Shown here: positions 52,268 to 61,411 of the stretch, piece after piece
How positions within the stretch are numbered: the stretch's first letter is position 1
Layout: each line of letters starts with the position of its first letter
Assembly (NCBI RefSeq): GCF_025464955.1
Contig: NZ_JAODNM010000115.1
Location: 1 to 64,000 of the forward strand
Direction of reading: 5' to 3'
DNA: 64,000 nucleotides
DNA from: Amycolatopsis sp.
Lineage (GTDB): Bacteria; Actinomycetota; Actinomycetes; Mycobacteriales; Pseudonocardiaceae
Translations under genes and position numbers: made by a program
Notes under the pieces: model-generated
Databases searched by the model: none
What the model was told of the DNA's origin: nothing
The model's input: the letters and a program-made list of their open reading frames with translations, nothing else

Positions 52268-53119
52268 GTGCTCCCTCTTTCCTTGCCGCCGCTGCTTTCC
52301 TGGCGGGATTTCATCGACGCGGCCACTGCGCCGCCGTCCACCGACCGCGCGGACAGCAGGGACCCCGCCGAAACAGCGTGGGCGGGCGCGTCCTGGGAAG
52401 ACGCCGTCCAACTGGCCATCGACGGCTGGCCGCTGGCGCTGGAGGAGGCCGACGTGACCGTCGCGCAACTCAGGGATGCCGCCGGGCTTTCCGACAGCGT
52501 CGTCATGCTGGAACCCACTTGGGACGTCACCGGCTCCGAAGTCGACGTCGGGGCGTACCTGTCCGGTATCCCGGAATGCATGGTCGACGCGGTCCCGCGT
52601 GAGGTGTCCCGGCGGGGCAAGGTGATCACTTTCCTGGTGCCCGCCGGCTACGTCCACACCGTCGAACACCAGGTGATCATCAACCGGGGACTGGCGCTGG
52701 CCACCCTCTGCACCGCGATCATCGACGCGGGCCACAGTGTGGAGATCTGGTCCGGTTTCACCGGCTGGTTGCACCTGCCCGAGGTCGAACAACGCTTCCA
52801 CGGGGTGGCCAGGGTGATCGAGGCCGGTGAACCGTTCGACATCGGCAGGCTGATCTTCGCCGTCGCCCACCCGGCCATGCTGCGGCGGCTGTGGCTCGGC
52901 GTCTGGGACGCCCAACCAGCTGAGGTCGCCACGGCGATGATGTCCCGCAATTACGGACGTGCGCCGTACGCCTGCGAGCCCACCGACCTGCCGGACGAGA
53001 TCACCGAGCCCTACGTGTTCCCGTATCTGTCCTCATCGGACGAGCGCTGGAACGACCTGGCCACGGCGCTCTCCTGGTGCCTCACCACCTTCACCGAACT
53101 CGGCCTCATCCACGAATGA
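52268..53119 (+). CDS. Partner of MoxR-like ATPase, unknown function
   Basis: A 283-aa protein that starts 3 bp after the ATPase stop. It begins PPLLSWRDFIDAAT and later carries WEDAVQLAIDGWPLAL and a beta-alpha-beta segment VHTVEHQVIINRGLALATLCTAIIDAGHSVEIWSG. That last part has a vWA-like look, but no MIDAS DxSxS is present. The MoxR/unknown pair recalls MoxR-vWA chaperone modules. The start is the GTG at 52268. No membrane segments. Confidence 0.75.
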   Translation: MLPLSLPPLLSWRDFIDAATAPPSTDRADSRDPAETAWAGASWEDAVQLAIDGWPLALEEADVTVAQLRDAAGLSDSVVMLEPTWDVTGSEVDVGAYLSGIPECMVDAVPREVSRRGKVITFLVPAGYVHTVEHQVIINRGLALATLCTAIIDAGHSVEIWSGFTGWLHLPEVEQRFHGVARVIEAGEPFDIGRLIFAVAHPAMLRRLWLGVWDAQPAEVATAMMSRNYGRAPYACEPTDLPDEITEPYVFPYLSSSDERWNDLATALSWCLTTFTELGLIHE

Positions 53120-53283
53120 CGGCTGCACGCTGTCCGCCGATCCGTACTGGAGAAGTACGGCTACCGCCCTGGGGTGGTCGGCGGCGTTTTGTTGGCCTTC
53201 TTCGGATGGTCGGAGCTCAAGCTGTCCGGGTGATCACGAAGCGGATCGGGCAGCCGGGCTTCAGGTGAGCCGGTGCGGACGTT

Positions 53284-53332
53284 CCCTCGGGGCCCCCGTG
53301 GCGTTGAACGCCACAAGGGTGGCCCCGAGGGG
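53284..53332. repeat. Dispersed hairpin, family D copy 2
   Basis: CCCTCGGGGC and GCCCCGAGGG with inner arms GTGGCGTT and AACGCCAC, followed by TCTTT. Nearly the same as 17842-17893. It is 4 bp from the stop of the leftward ABC exporter gene and downstream of the rightward gene. Confidence 0.85.
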
Positions 53333-53335
53333 TCT

Positions 53336-55306
53336 TTACCCAGGCACCTCGTCGAGGTAGGCGGCGGCTTGGAGGGTGAACAGCGTGGCGTAGTCGCCAC
53401 CCTTGACCATCAGCTCCTCGTGCGTGCCGGCCTCGGCGAGCTTGCCGTGGGCGAACAGCAGGATCTTCTCGGCCTGCCGCACGGTCGAGAACCGGTGCGA
53501 GATGTACAGCGTGGTCCGGCCGGCGGACAGCTCACGCAGCCGCGAGAACAGGTCGTTCTCGGCTTGGGCGTCCAGCGCCGACGTCGGCTCGTCGAGGATC
53601 AGGATGGGGGCGTCCCGCATGAACGCACGCGCCAGCGCGATCTTCTGCCACTCCCCGCCGGACAGGCTGACGCCCTGGTCGAACCAGCGGCCGAGTGGGC
53701 TGTCATAGCCCTTCGGCAGGCGCTCGATGCGTTCGTCGGCGCCGGCTCGGCGGGCCGAGTACTCGATATGCTCACGGTCCTCAAGCCGTCGCAGGTCACC
53801 GAGTCCGATGTTCTCCGCCGCGGTGGCCTGGTAGGTCACGTAGTCCTGGAACATCGCGCTCATCTTCAGGCGCAGCTCGTCCGGGTCGAACTCGCGGATG
53901 TCGATGCCGTCGAGCAGGATGCGGCCGTCGGTCGGGTCGTAGAGCCGGCACAGCAGCTTGAACAACGTCGACTTGCCGGCGCCGTTGCGCCCGACGACGG
54001 CGATCGTCTCGCCGGGCAGAATCTCGAAGCTCACGCCGTCGAGCGCGCGTTCGTCCGAGCCCGGGTACGCGAACGAAACGTTGTCGAACACGATGTGCCC
54101 GCGCACGATTTCGGGCAGCGGGCGCGGCTCCGGCGGAGCCTTCACTTCGGGTTCGGTGTCAAGGAACTTGTACAGGTTGTCGAGGTACAGGTTGTTCTCG
54201 TACATCCCGCTGAACGCCGTGAATAGGCCTTGGACGGACGACTGCACCGACGTCGCCGCGGCCGTGTACAGCGCCAGGTCGCCCAGCGTGAGTTTGCCGT
54301 CGACGGCCTGCAACGCGATATACAGCGCGATTCCAGAGCCGACAGCCGTGCTCAGCATCCCCCACGCCGTCGCGCTCAGGTTCCGGTTCCTGGTCAGTTT
54401 GACCTGCCGCTGGTACGAAACCTTGCCGAGCTTCCAGAACCGGTCGACGAGGTACGGGCCGAGGCCGAACAGCTTCGTTTCCTTGGCGTACGTATCGGTC
54501 GTGACCAATGAGTTCAGATAGTCCATCCGGCGTTTGATCGGCGACATCATGAACGTCAGCCAGAACGCGCGGGCGCCGTACTTCGACTGCGAGATGAACG
54601 CCGGCACCGGCGCCAGCAGCGCGACCAATGCGAGCAGCGGGCTGATCGACACGAGCAGCGCGATCATGCTGCTGAACGTGATCGCGGTCCTGACCAGGCC
54701 CAACGCCGAGGTCATCATCGACAGCGGCCGCGTCGGCGCCTCCTGGGAGGCCTGCCTCAGCAGGTCGTAGGACTCCGAGCCTTCGAAGTAGGACAGGTGC
54801 AGTTTGCTGGCGTGATCCATCACCTGGTGGCGGATCGTCAGCGTCATTTTCTCCTGCAACAGAGCCTGGCTGATGGTCGTCAACGTCGTCGCGATCGCGG
54901 TCAGCGCGAACAGGCCGAACTGGAACACCGCCACGCCGACGATTTCGGATTTCGTGCCGCGATGCTGGATCGCCGCGACTACGGCGTCGAGCAGTAGCTT
55001 CGCGGCGTAGGCGGTGACCGTCGGCAGCAGGCCCGAGACCAGCGTGACCAGAGCGATCGCGATGGTCAGCCACGGGCTCGCCTGCCACGTCAGCCGCGCG
55101 ACCTTGGGCAGCCCGCGCACGGTGCCGCCAACGGATTCGCGCAGGCGCCTGAGCCGCGAGCGCAGGTCCTTGGGCTGCTGCTCGGGTTGTGGTTCAGGAA
55201 TGTCGATCGGCCCGGTCAGCCCACTGTCCGGCACGCTGACCGCCCGGCGGCCACGTCGCCCGCGGCCACGCATGAATTCGAGGCCGCCTCCCCCACCCGG
55301 GATCAT
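53336..55306 (-). CDS. ABC exporter, fused permease-ATPase
   Basis: A 656-aa half-transporter. A disordered basic N-terminus (about 50 residues) is followed by a six-helix membrane domain (residues 65-380) and a nucleotide-binding domain with GRNGAGKST, LSGGEWQKIALAR and ILILDEPTSALD. The start overlaps the stop of the TetR gene (ATGA). Efflux of a small hydrophobic ligand sensed by the TetR protein is the likely role. The signature is GG-E-W rather than GGQ. Confidence 0.9.
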   Translation of the reverse strand: MIPGGGGGLEFMRGRGRRGRRAVSVPDSGLTGPIDIPEPQPEQQPKDLRSRLRRLRESVGGTVRGLPKVARLTWQASPWLTIAIALVTLVSGLLPTVTAYAAKLLLDAVVAAIQHRGTKSEIVGVAVFQFGLFALTAIATTLTTISQALLQEKMTLTIRHQVMDHASKLHLSYFEGSESYDLLRQASQEAPTRPLSMMTSALGLVRTAITFSSMIALLVSISPLLALVALLAPVPAFISQSKYGARAFWLTFMMSPIKRRMDYLNSLVTTDTYAKETKLFGLGPYLVDRFWKLGKVSYQRQVKLTRNRNLSATAWGMLSTAVGSGIALYIALQAVDGKLTLGDLALYTAAATSVQSSVQGLFTAFSGMYENNLYLDNLYKFLDTEPEVKAPPEPRPLPEIVRGHIVFDNVSFAYPGSDERALDGVSFEILPGETIAVVGRNGAGKSTLFKLLCRLYDPTDGRILLDGIDIREFDPDELRLKMSAMFQDYVTYQATAAENIGLGDLRRLEDREHIEYSARRAGADERIERLPKGYDSPLGRWFDQGVSLSGGEWQKIALARAFMRDAPILILDEPTSALDAQAENDLFSRLRELSAGRTTLYISHRFSTVRQAEKILLFAHGKLAEAGTHEELMVKGGDYATLFTLQAAAYLDEVPG

Positions 55307-55935
55307 GCAGTCTCCAGTTCTGGTGCCACGGCACCGTTCAAGAACACGTCGACGATCTGCCGGGTCGTCGGCGCGCTTTCGTCGTCGACACGGGCGCCAC
55401 CGAAGAGCAGCGAGAGAAACAGTGAGGAGACCTGCTCGGCGGGCAGCCGCAGCTTGTCCTGCTCAGGTTCGAAAAGGTCGGCCATCGCCGCGCGCATCGC
55501 GGTCATGGTGTCCCGGCGGCCGCCGCGGCCCTGCGACTTCCGCTTGGCGCGGTCCTCGGGATTGCGGTGGGCGCGGCCCGACGCGTGCATGGCGGACATG
55601 ACCGAGCCCATCCGCTGGAGGTGCGCGGCGAGCGTGTCCGCGGCTTCGACGAGCCTTTCGGACAATGGCTGGTCGAGCGGGATTTCGGCGATCGCGGCGA
55701 GGGCGTCGTCCGGCTTGATCGCCTCGGCCACACAGGCGTCGAGGAGCTCGTCCTTGTCCTTGAACGCGCGGAAGATGGTGCCTTCGCCGATGCCGGCGGC
55801 GCGGGCGATCTGGTTGGTGGTGACCGCGGCGCCATGCTCGAGGACGAGCGGCAGTACGGAACGCACGATCATCGCGCGGCGGTCTTCTGGACGCATTCCC
55901 GGCGCTCTCTGCCGGGCAGGTAGGGCTTCTGTCAT
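55303..55935 (-). CDS. TetR-family regulator of ABC exporter
   Basis: A 210-aa regulator. HTH residues 40-60 read GAAVTTNQIARAAGIGEGTIFRAFKDKDELLDAC. A frame to 55959 lies within a 20-bp palindrome, so the ATG at 55935 is preferred. It is the first gene of an operon with the ABC exporter, a common drug-efflux layout. The C-terminal domain is short and helical. Confidence 0.9.
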   Translation of the reverse strand: MTEALPARQRAPGMRPEDRRAMIVRSVLPLVLEHGAAVTTNQIARAAGIGEGTIFRAFKDKDELLDACVAEAIKPDDALAAIAEIPLDQPLSERLVEAADTLAAHLQRMGSVMSAMHASGRAHRNPEDRAKRKSQGRGGRRDTMTAMRAAMADLFEPEQDKLRLPAEQVSSLFLSLLFGGARVDDESAPTTRQIVDVFLNGAVAPELETA

Positions 55936-55947
55936 CCTGCGAGTATG

Positions 55948-55967
55948 CGGAGTGAGCACTCACTCCG
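55948..55967. promoter_or_regulatory. TetR operator, perfect palindrome
   Basis: CGGAGTGAG and CTCACTCCG around CA: 20-bp perfect palindrome, 13 bp before the TetR start codon. GAGTGA-type sites are usual for exporter-linked TetR repressors. Autoregulation is very likely. Confidence 0.75.
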
Positions 55968-55988
55968 TCAAACGAATATGCGCGCGAC

Positions 55989-56043
55989 CGGACGTGAAGG
56001 CCACCTTCATTGCGCAATTCGTTGTGAAGGTGGCCTTCACGTC
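55989..56043. repeat. Dispersed hairpin, family C copy 1
   Basis: GGACGTGAAGGCCACCTTCA pairs exactly with its complement TGAAGGTGGCCTTCACGTCC; the 15-bp loop contains TTGCGCAA. It lies between the TetR gene and the end of the E2 gene. The second copy is at 61412-61466. Confidence 0.88.
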
Positions 56044-56048
56044 CCTGG

Positions 56049-57404
56049 TCAGAACGTAAAAGCGACTGCCGGGTCGGCCAGGAGCGCGCCGACGTCGGCG
56101 AGGAACTCCGAGCCCTGCTGGCCGTCGATGACGCGGTGGTCGAAGCTCAGCGACAGCTGCATCACCTTGCGGACCACGATGTCGCCGTTGACGACCCACG
56201 GGGTGTCGCGGATCGCGCCGACGGCCAGGATCGCCGACTCGCCGGGGTTGATGATCGGCGTGCCGGTGTCGACGCCGAACACGCCGACGTTGGTGATCGT
56301 GAACGTGCCGTTGGCCATCGCGGCCGGCGTGGTCTTGCCGGCGCGCGCGGTGTCGGTCAGCTCGCCCAGTGCGACGGCGAGCTGCGGCAGCGACATCGCG
56401 TCGGCGTCACGGATCTTCGGAACCACGAGTCCACGCGGGGTAGCCGCGGCGATTCCGAGGTGCACGTAGTCCTTGTAGACGATCTCCTGCGTCTTCTCGT
56501 CCCACACAGCGTTGACGTCCGGAGTCCGCTTCGCCGCGAGGCAGACGGCCTTCGCCGCGAACGCCAGCGGGGTCAGCTTGATCCCGGCGAACGCGCGGCT
56601 GTCCTTCAGCCGTGCGCGCAGTTCCATCATCGGCGTGACGTCGATGGTGAGGAACTCGGTGACGTGCGGAGCGGTGAACGCACTCAGCACCATCGCCTGC
56701 GCCGTCATCTTGCGGACGCCCTTGATCGGCACGCGCCGCTCGCGGGTCGACGCGTCGTAGCCCGCGGCTTCTGGTGCGACCGCAACGGCTTCGGGAGCGA
56801 CCCCGGTCGCCGCCTGGTGCACGTCCTCGCGGGTGATGACGCCGCCGGCGGCCGACCCGCTCAGCGCGTGCAGGTCGACGCCGAGCTCCTTGGCGAGCTT
56901 CCGCACCGGCGGCTTCGCCAGCGGTACGTACCCGCCGTTGGTGGGAGCAGGAGCCGCCGGAGCAGGAGCCGCGGGAGCGACGGCCGCCGGAGCGGGTGTG
57001 GCCACGGGGGCCGGAGCCTCCGAGCCGCCCTTCCGCGCCCGACGAGTCGTGACGACCTTCTTCGAGCCGTAGCCGACGAGGGGCTTCATTTCCTCTTCGG
57101 CGGCGGGCTCCGCAGCGGCCACGGGAGCCGCGACCGGGGCGGGCTTCGCGACGCCGCCCGGGTCGACGTCCATGGTCAGGATCGGCGTGCCGACCTCGAC
57201 GGTCTGGCCGGGGACGACGTGCAGCTCGGTGACGACGCCGGCCCACGGGATCGGCAGCTCGACCGCGGCTTTCGCCGTCTCGATCTCGACGACGATCTGG
57301 TTGACCTTCACCGTGTCGCCGGGTTTGACGTGCCACGAAAGGATGTCGGCTTCGGTCAGCCCCTCGGCCGTGTCGGAGAGGGGAAACTGTTTGTACTCAG
57401 GCAT
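56049..57404 (-). CDS. bkdC: 2-oxoacid dehydrogenase E2 (dihydrolipoyl acyltransferase)
   Basis: A 451-aa E2. A single lipoyl domain has Lys45 in IETAKA. An Ala/Pro-rich linker follows, then the peripheral-subunit-binding domain (PPVRKLAKELGVDLHALSGS) and the catalytic domain with SFDHRVIDG. With the E1 genes it forms a branched-chain 2-oxoacid (or pyruvate) dehydrogenase. The Bkd assignment rests on the split E1 alpha/beta layout, typical of this operon in actinobacteria. E3 is not encoded here. Confidence 0.9.
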   Translation of the reverse strand: MPEYKQFPLSDTAEGLTEADILSWHVKPGDTVKVNQIVVEIETAKAAVELPIPWAGVVTELHVVPGQTVEVGTPILTMDVDPGGVAKPAPVAAPVAAAEPAAEEEMKPLVGYGSKKVVTTRRARKGGSEAPAPVATPAPAAVAPAAPAPAAPAPTNGGYVPLAKPPVRKLAKELGVDLHALSGSAAGGVITREDVHQAATGVAPEAVAVAPEAAGYDASTRERRVPIKGVRKMTAQAMVLSAFTAPHVTEFLTIDVTPMMELRARLKDSRAFAGIKLTPLAFAAKAVCLAAKRTPDVNAVWDEKTQEIVYKDYVHLGIAAATPRGLVVPKIRDADAMSLPQLAVALGELTDTARAGKTTPAAMANGTFTITNVGVFGVDTGTPIINPGESAILAVGAIRDTPWVVNGDIVVRKVMQLSLSFDHRVIDGQQGSEFLADVGALLADPAVAFTF

Positions 57405-57413
57405 CTGCTTCCC

Positions 57414-58412
57414 TCACCAGGCCAGCGAACGGTCGACGGCGTGCAGCACCCGGTCGAGGTCGGGGAGGTAGTGCTCCTCGAGCTTCGCCGGCGGGTACGG
57501 CGTGTCGAATCCGGTCACGCGCAGCACGGGGGCTTCCAGCGAGTAGAAGCACTCCTGCTGCACGCGGGCGGCGATTTCGGAGGTCAGCGACGACTCCGAA
57601 GGCGCCTCGCTGACGGCGATGAGCCGGCCGGTCTTGCGGACCGACTCGAACACCGGGCCGAGGTCGAGCGGGGACAGGGTGCGCAGGTCGATCACTTCGA
57701 GCGAGATGTCGTCGCCCTCGGCGGCGGTGGCCGCGTCCAGCGCGACCTTCACCGACGGGCCGTACGCGACGACGGTGGCCGAGGTGCCCGGCCGGACGAC
57801 GCGCGACTCGAACAGCGGACCCGGGGTGGCCGTGGTGTCGATTTCGGCCTTGAGGTTGCCGGAGTGGTAGAGCTTCTTCGGCTCGAAGAACAGGATCGGG
57901 TCGTCGGACTTGATGGCCTGCTGGATCATCCAGTAGGCGTCGACAGCGTTCGAGCACGAGAGGACCTTCAGGCCCGCGACGTGCGCGAACAGCGACTCCG
58001 GCGATTCCGAGTGGTGCTCGACCGCGCCGATTCCGCCGCCGAACGGAACCCGGATCACCACCGGCATCTTGATCTTGCCCTGGGTGCGGTAGTGCAGCTT
58101 CGCGAGCTGGCTGACGATCTGGTCGAAGCCGGGGAAGATGAACCCCTCGAACTGGATCTCGCACACCGGCCGGAACCCGCGCACGGCCAGGCCGACCGCG
58201 GTGCCGATGATGCCGGACTCCGACAGCGGCGTGTCGAGGACGCGCTGCTCGCCGAAGTCCTTCTGCAGGCCGTCGGTGATGCGGAAGACGCCGCCGAGCT
58301 TGCCGACGTCCTCACCCATCATGAGGACCTTCGGGTCCTCTTCCATCGCGCGGCGCAGGCCGAGGTTGATCGCCTTGCCGATGGTCAGTTTCTGGAAGTC
58401 TTCGTTAGCCAT
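57414..58412 (-). CDS. bkdB: 2-oxoacid dehydrogenase E1 beta
   Basis: A 332-aa subunit. The thiamin-site residues are in MMGEDVGKLGGVFRITDG and IIGTAVGLAVRGFRPV. The alpha/beta interface segment HHSESPESLFAHVAGLKV holds the conserved His. Start and stop of neighbours touch: the ATG shares a base with the E1 alpha stop. E2 follows 9 bp later. Confidence 0.93.
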   Translation of the reverse strand: MANEDFQKLTIGKAINLGLRRAMEEDPKVLMMGEDVGKLGGVFRITDGLQKDFGEQRVLDTPLSESGIIGTAVGLAVRGFRPVCEIQFEGFIFPGFDQIVSQLAKLHYRTQGKIKMPVVIRVPFGGGIGAVEHHSESPESLFAHVAGLKVLSCSNAVDAYWMIQQAIKSDDPILFFEPKKLYHSGNLKAEIDTTATPGPLFESRVVRPGTSATVVAYGPSVKVALDAATAAEGDDISLEVIDLRTLSPLDLGPVFESVRKTGRLIAVSEAPSESSLTSEIAARVQQECFYSLEAPVLRVTGFDTPYPPAKLEEHYLPDLDRVLHAVDRSLAW

Positions 58413-59620
58413 CAGTGCTCACCTACCGCGGTAAAGCCATCGAGATAAGCCAAGTATTCCTCGCGCTGCGCGTCCAGGACAGGCGACGGCTCGTCGTAGA
58501 CGTTCGCGAAGATCCGCTCCGGCAGCGGGTCCGGCATGTTGAAGCAGTACTCGCGCAGCTCTTCGGCGAAGGCGTCGGCCTCGGCCTGGATCTGGTCGAA
58601 GAAGTCGTGGTCGGCGCCGCCGTTGCGGGCGAGGTAGGCCCGGACGCGCTCGATCGGGTCCTTCAGCTTCCACTCCTCCAGCTCGTCGGAGAGCCGGTAG
58701 CGGGTGGGGTCGTCGGTGGTGGTGTGGGCGTCCATCCGGTAGGTGAACGCCTCGATCAGCACTGGACCGTTGCCGTGGCGGCACTCCTCCAGCGCCCAGC
58801 GGGTGACCGCGAGGCAGGCGAGGACGTCGTTGCCGTCGACGCGGATTCCGGGGAAACCGTAACCGCGGGCGCGCTGGTAGAGCGGCAGGCGCGACTGGCG
58901 CTCGGTAGGCTCGGAGATCGCCCACTGGTTGTTCTGGCAGAAGAAGACCAGCGGCGCGTCGTAGACCGCGGCCCAGACGAAGCCTTCGTGGACGTCGCCC
59001 TGGCTCGTTGCGCCGTCACCGAAGTAGGTGATCGTCGCTTCGCCGTCGTCGTCGCCGACCTTGCCTTCGAACTTCTGACCCATCGCGTAACCGGCGGCGT
59101 TGAGCACCTGGTTGCCGATGACGATCGTGTACGGGTGGAAGCCGTGGGCCTTGAAGTCCCAGCCCGCGTGGTCGGAGCACCGGAAGATGCCGAGGACCTC
59201 CTTGAGGTCCACGCCCCGGGTGTACGCGACGCCGTGCTCGCGGTAGCTGGGGAAGGCCATGTCGGTCGGGCGCATCGCACGGCCGGAGCCGATCTGCGCG
59301 GCTTCCTGGCCGAGCAGCGGCACCCAGATGCCCAGCTGGCCCTGGCGCTGCATGGCGTTGGCTTCGCGGTCCGCGCGGCGGACCAGCACCATGTCGCGGT
59401 AGAGCCCGCGCAGTGCTTCGAAGTCGACGTCGTCGACGTACTTGTCGAACTGCGGCGACGCCACTCGTTCGCCTTCGGGGGTGAGCAGCTGTGTGAGCTC
59501 AGCCCCGCCTTCGCTGGTTGCTCGCAAACCGGCGATCACCTGTTCCGGGGTCGGTTGCGCCGCAATCGCGGCCGGGCCGTCGCCTGGTTCCGGGTGCGTC
59601 CACTGTTCGGGGGACGACAT
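58412..59620 (-). CDS. bkdA: 2-oxoacid dehydrogenase E1 alpha
   Basis: A 402-aa thiamin-diphosphate subunit. The ThDP motif is GDGATSQGDVHEGFVWAAVY followed by CQNNQWAIS, and the phospho-loop-like segment is YRMDAHTTTDDPTRYR. The N-terminal extension of about 70 residues is common in actinobacterial Bkd alpha. The ATG at 59620 follows AAGGAG; the upstream frame to 59680 is not used. First gene of the operon. Confidence 0.93.
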   Translation of the reverse strand: MSSPEQWTHPEPGDGPAAIAAQPTPEQVIAGLRATSEGGAELTQLLTPEGERVASPQFDKYVDDVDFEALRGLYRDMVLVRRADREANAMQRQGQLGIWVPLLGQEAAQIGSGRAMRPTDMAFPSYREHGVAYTRGVDLKEVLGIFRCSDHAGWDFKAHGFHPYTIVIGNQVLNAAGYAMGQKFEGKVGDDDGEATITYFGDGATSQGDVHEGFVWAAVYDAPLVFFCQNNQWAISEPTERQSRLPLYQRARGYGFPGIRVDGNDVLACLAVTRWALEECRHGNGPVLIEAFTYRMDAHTTTDDPTRYRLSDELEEWKLKDPIERVRAYLARNGGADHDFFDQIQAEADAFAEELREYCFNMPDPLPERIFANVYDEPSPVLDAQREEYLAYLDGFTAVGEH

Positions 59621-59981
59621 GCGCTTGTCTCCTTGATGTCGGTGCCGCGCGGCCGCTTGTGGCGGCCACAGCGACTTCACCGGCAGCGACCAGCGATTCG
59701 GGTCTGAAGCGCTCGGGTCACCATCGGCGTTGACGGTTCACGCCGACATCCTGGCACGACCTAGGCCGTGAGGGTGAGGGGAGGTTGCTGATTCGTTGCT
59801 GAGAAACCCCGGCTGAGCAGGGCGAATGATGGGAAGGCCGATGGTAGGGGAGCCGAAAGTAGGGCGACCGGTGTGGCTCTGACGTGGTCCCGACCAGGGC
59901 TCGTGAGTGTTGCGGCCGGTTCTAACCGGCCGGAACGCTCACGAGTGTGACCTGCCGCACTGCCGGACGTCCGATGGCAGG
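59621..59981. other. Divergent promoter region of bkd and M20 genes
   Basis: 361 bp without a gene. It must hold the leftward bkd promoter and the rightward M20 promoter. A family B palindrome (59900-59945) lies just upstream of the M20 gene. I see no recognisable operator otherwise. Confidence 0.6.
59900..59945. repeat. 46-bp dispersed palindrome, family B
   Basis: CTCGTGAGTGTTGCGGCCGG pairs with CCGGCCGGAACGCTCACGAG around TTCTAA. Here it lies at the 5' side of the M20 gene instead of at a gene end, so it is not only a terminator. Confidence 0.88.
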
Positions 59982-61409
59982 ATGGCGGACGTGGAGCAAA
60001 AAACCGTACGCGAAACCGTCCGCACGCGCTGGACCCAAGAGGTCCTCCCGAGCCTGTCCGGCCTGGTGGAAATCCCAGCCCTGTCGCCGGCCTTCGATGC
60101 CGACTGGGTGAACTCCGGACACCTCCGGGCCGCCGTCGAGCACGTCCGCGACTGGATCACCTCACGCGCGATCCCCGGCGCCGAGCTCGAGATCGTCCAG
60201 CTCGAAGGCCGCACCCCGGTGCTGCTCGTCGACATCCCGGCCACGCCGGGTGCCGAGGACAAGGGCACCGTGCTGCTTTACGGCCACCTCGACAAACAGC
60301 CGCCGGTCGGTGGCTGGGCCGAGGGCCTCGACCCGTGGAAGCCGGTCGTCCGCGATGGCCGCCTGTACGGCCGAGGCGCCGCTGACGACGGCTACTCCGG
60401 CTACGCCGCGATGACGGCGCTCGAGGCGGTGGACGCCGCCGGCGGTTCGCACGCACGCTCGGTCATCCTGCTCGAAGCCGCCGAGGAGTCCGGCAGCCCG
60501 GACCTTCCGGCGTACATGACGCACCTGAGCGACCGCCTCGGCGCGGTGTCGCTGGTGGTCTGCCTCGACGCCGGCGGCAACGACTACGACCGGTTGTGGC
60601 TGGTCAACAGCCTGCGCGGGATGCTGCACATCAACGTCACCGTGCGTGTACTGGACTCGGCGCAGCACTCCGGCTCGGCCAGCGGCATCGTGCCGAGCTC
60701 GTTCCGGATCCTGCGCCGGCTCATCGAGCGCATCGAGGATTCCGAGACCGGGGAGATCAAGCTCGGCTCGTTGAACGTCGAGATCCCGGCTGAGCGACGT
60801 GCGCAGATCCAGGCCACCGCGGACCTCTCGCCGGGTGCGGTCAAGACGATGTTCCCACTGGCCGCGGGCACCAAGCCCGTCGTCGACGACGACCTCGAGC
60901 TGCTGCTGAACAACACCTGGCGGCCGACGTTGTCGGTGATCGGCGCGTCCGGGTTCCCGGAGCCGGCCAACGCCGGCAACGTGCTGCGCGACGCGACGAC
61001 GTTGACGCTGAGCTTCCGTCTCCCGCCGACGGCCGACGCCGCCGCCGCGATGGCCGAGCTGAAGCAGGCGCTGACCACGGACGTCCCGTACGCGGCGCAG
61101 GTCGAGCTGGGCGAACCGCAGGCGGAGAACGGCTGGAACGCGCCCGAGGAGGCGCCGTGGCTGTCGGACGTGCTCAAGCGTGTCGGCGACGAGGTCTTCG
61201 GCGCGCCGCACGCGTCGACGGGCATGGGCGGGTCGATCCCGTTCATGGGGCTGCTCGGCGTGCTGTACCCGGCGGCGCAGTTCGTCGTCACCGGCGCGCT
61301 CGGCCCCGACTCGAACATCCACGTGCCCAACGAGTGGCTGCACCTCGAGCAGGCCCAGCGCGTCACCGAGTCCGTGGCTTACATCCTGGACGCCCACGCC
61401 CGGTCCTAA
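59982..61409 (+). CDS. M20-family metallodipeptidase
   Basis: A 475-aa Zn peptidase. YGHLDKQPP holds the first metal ligand, GRGAADDGYSGYAAMTAL the bridging Asp, and LEAAEESGSPDLPAYM the Glu catalyst and ligand. MGGSIPFMGLL and HVPNEWLHLEQ close the site. It matches the carnosinase/CNDP-like dipeptidases of actinobacteria. The ATG at 59982 is used. A family C hairpin follows. Confidence 0.9.
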   Translation: MADVEQKTVRETVRTRWTQEVLPSLSGLVEIPALSPAFDADWVNSGHLRAAVEHVRDWITSRAIPGAELEIVQLEGRTPVLLVDIPATPGAEDKGTVLLYGHLDKQPPVGGWAEGLDPWKPVVRDGRLYGRGAADDGYSGYAAMTALEAVDAAGGSHARSVILLEAAEESGSPDLPAYMTHLSDRLGAVSLVVCLDAGGNDYDRLWLVNSLRGMLHINVTVRVLDSAQHSGSASGIVPSSFRILRRLIERIEDSETGEIKLGSLNVEIPAERRAQIQATADLSPGAVKTMFPLAAGTKPVVDDDLELLLNNTWRPTLSVIGASGFPEPANAGNVLRDATTLTLSFRLPPTADAAAAMAELKQALTTDVPYAAQVELGEPQAENGWNAPEEAPWLSDVLKRVGDEVFGAPHASTGMGGSIPFMGLLGVLYPAAQFVVTGALGPDSNIHVPNEWLHLEQAQRVTESVAYILDAHARS

Positions 61410-61411
61410 CT

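Noticed and set aside
50624-52915. 763-aa open frame opposite the MoxR-like ATPase
   Set aside because: Spans the end of one real gene and most of another on the opposite strand; composition typical of an antisense frame.
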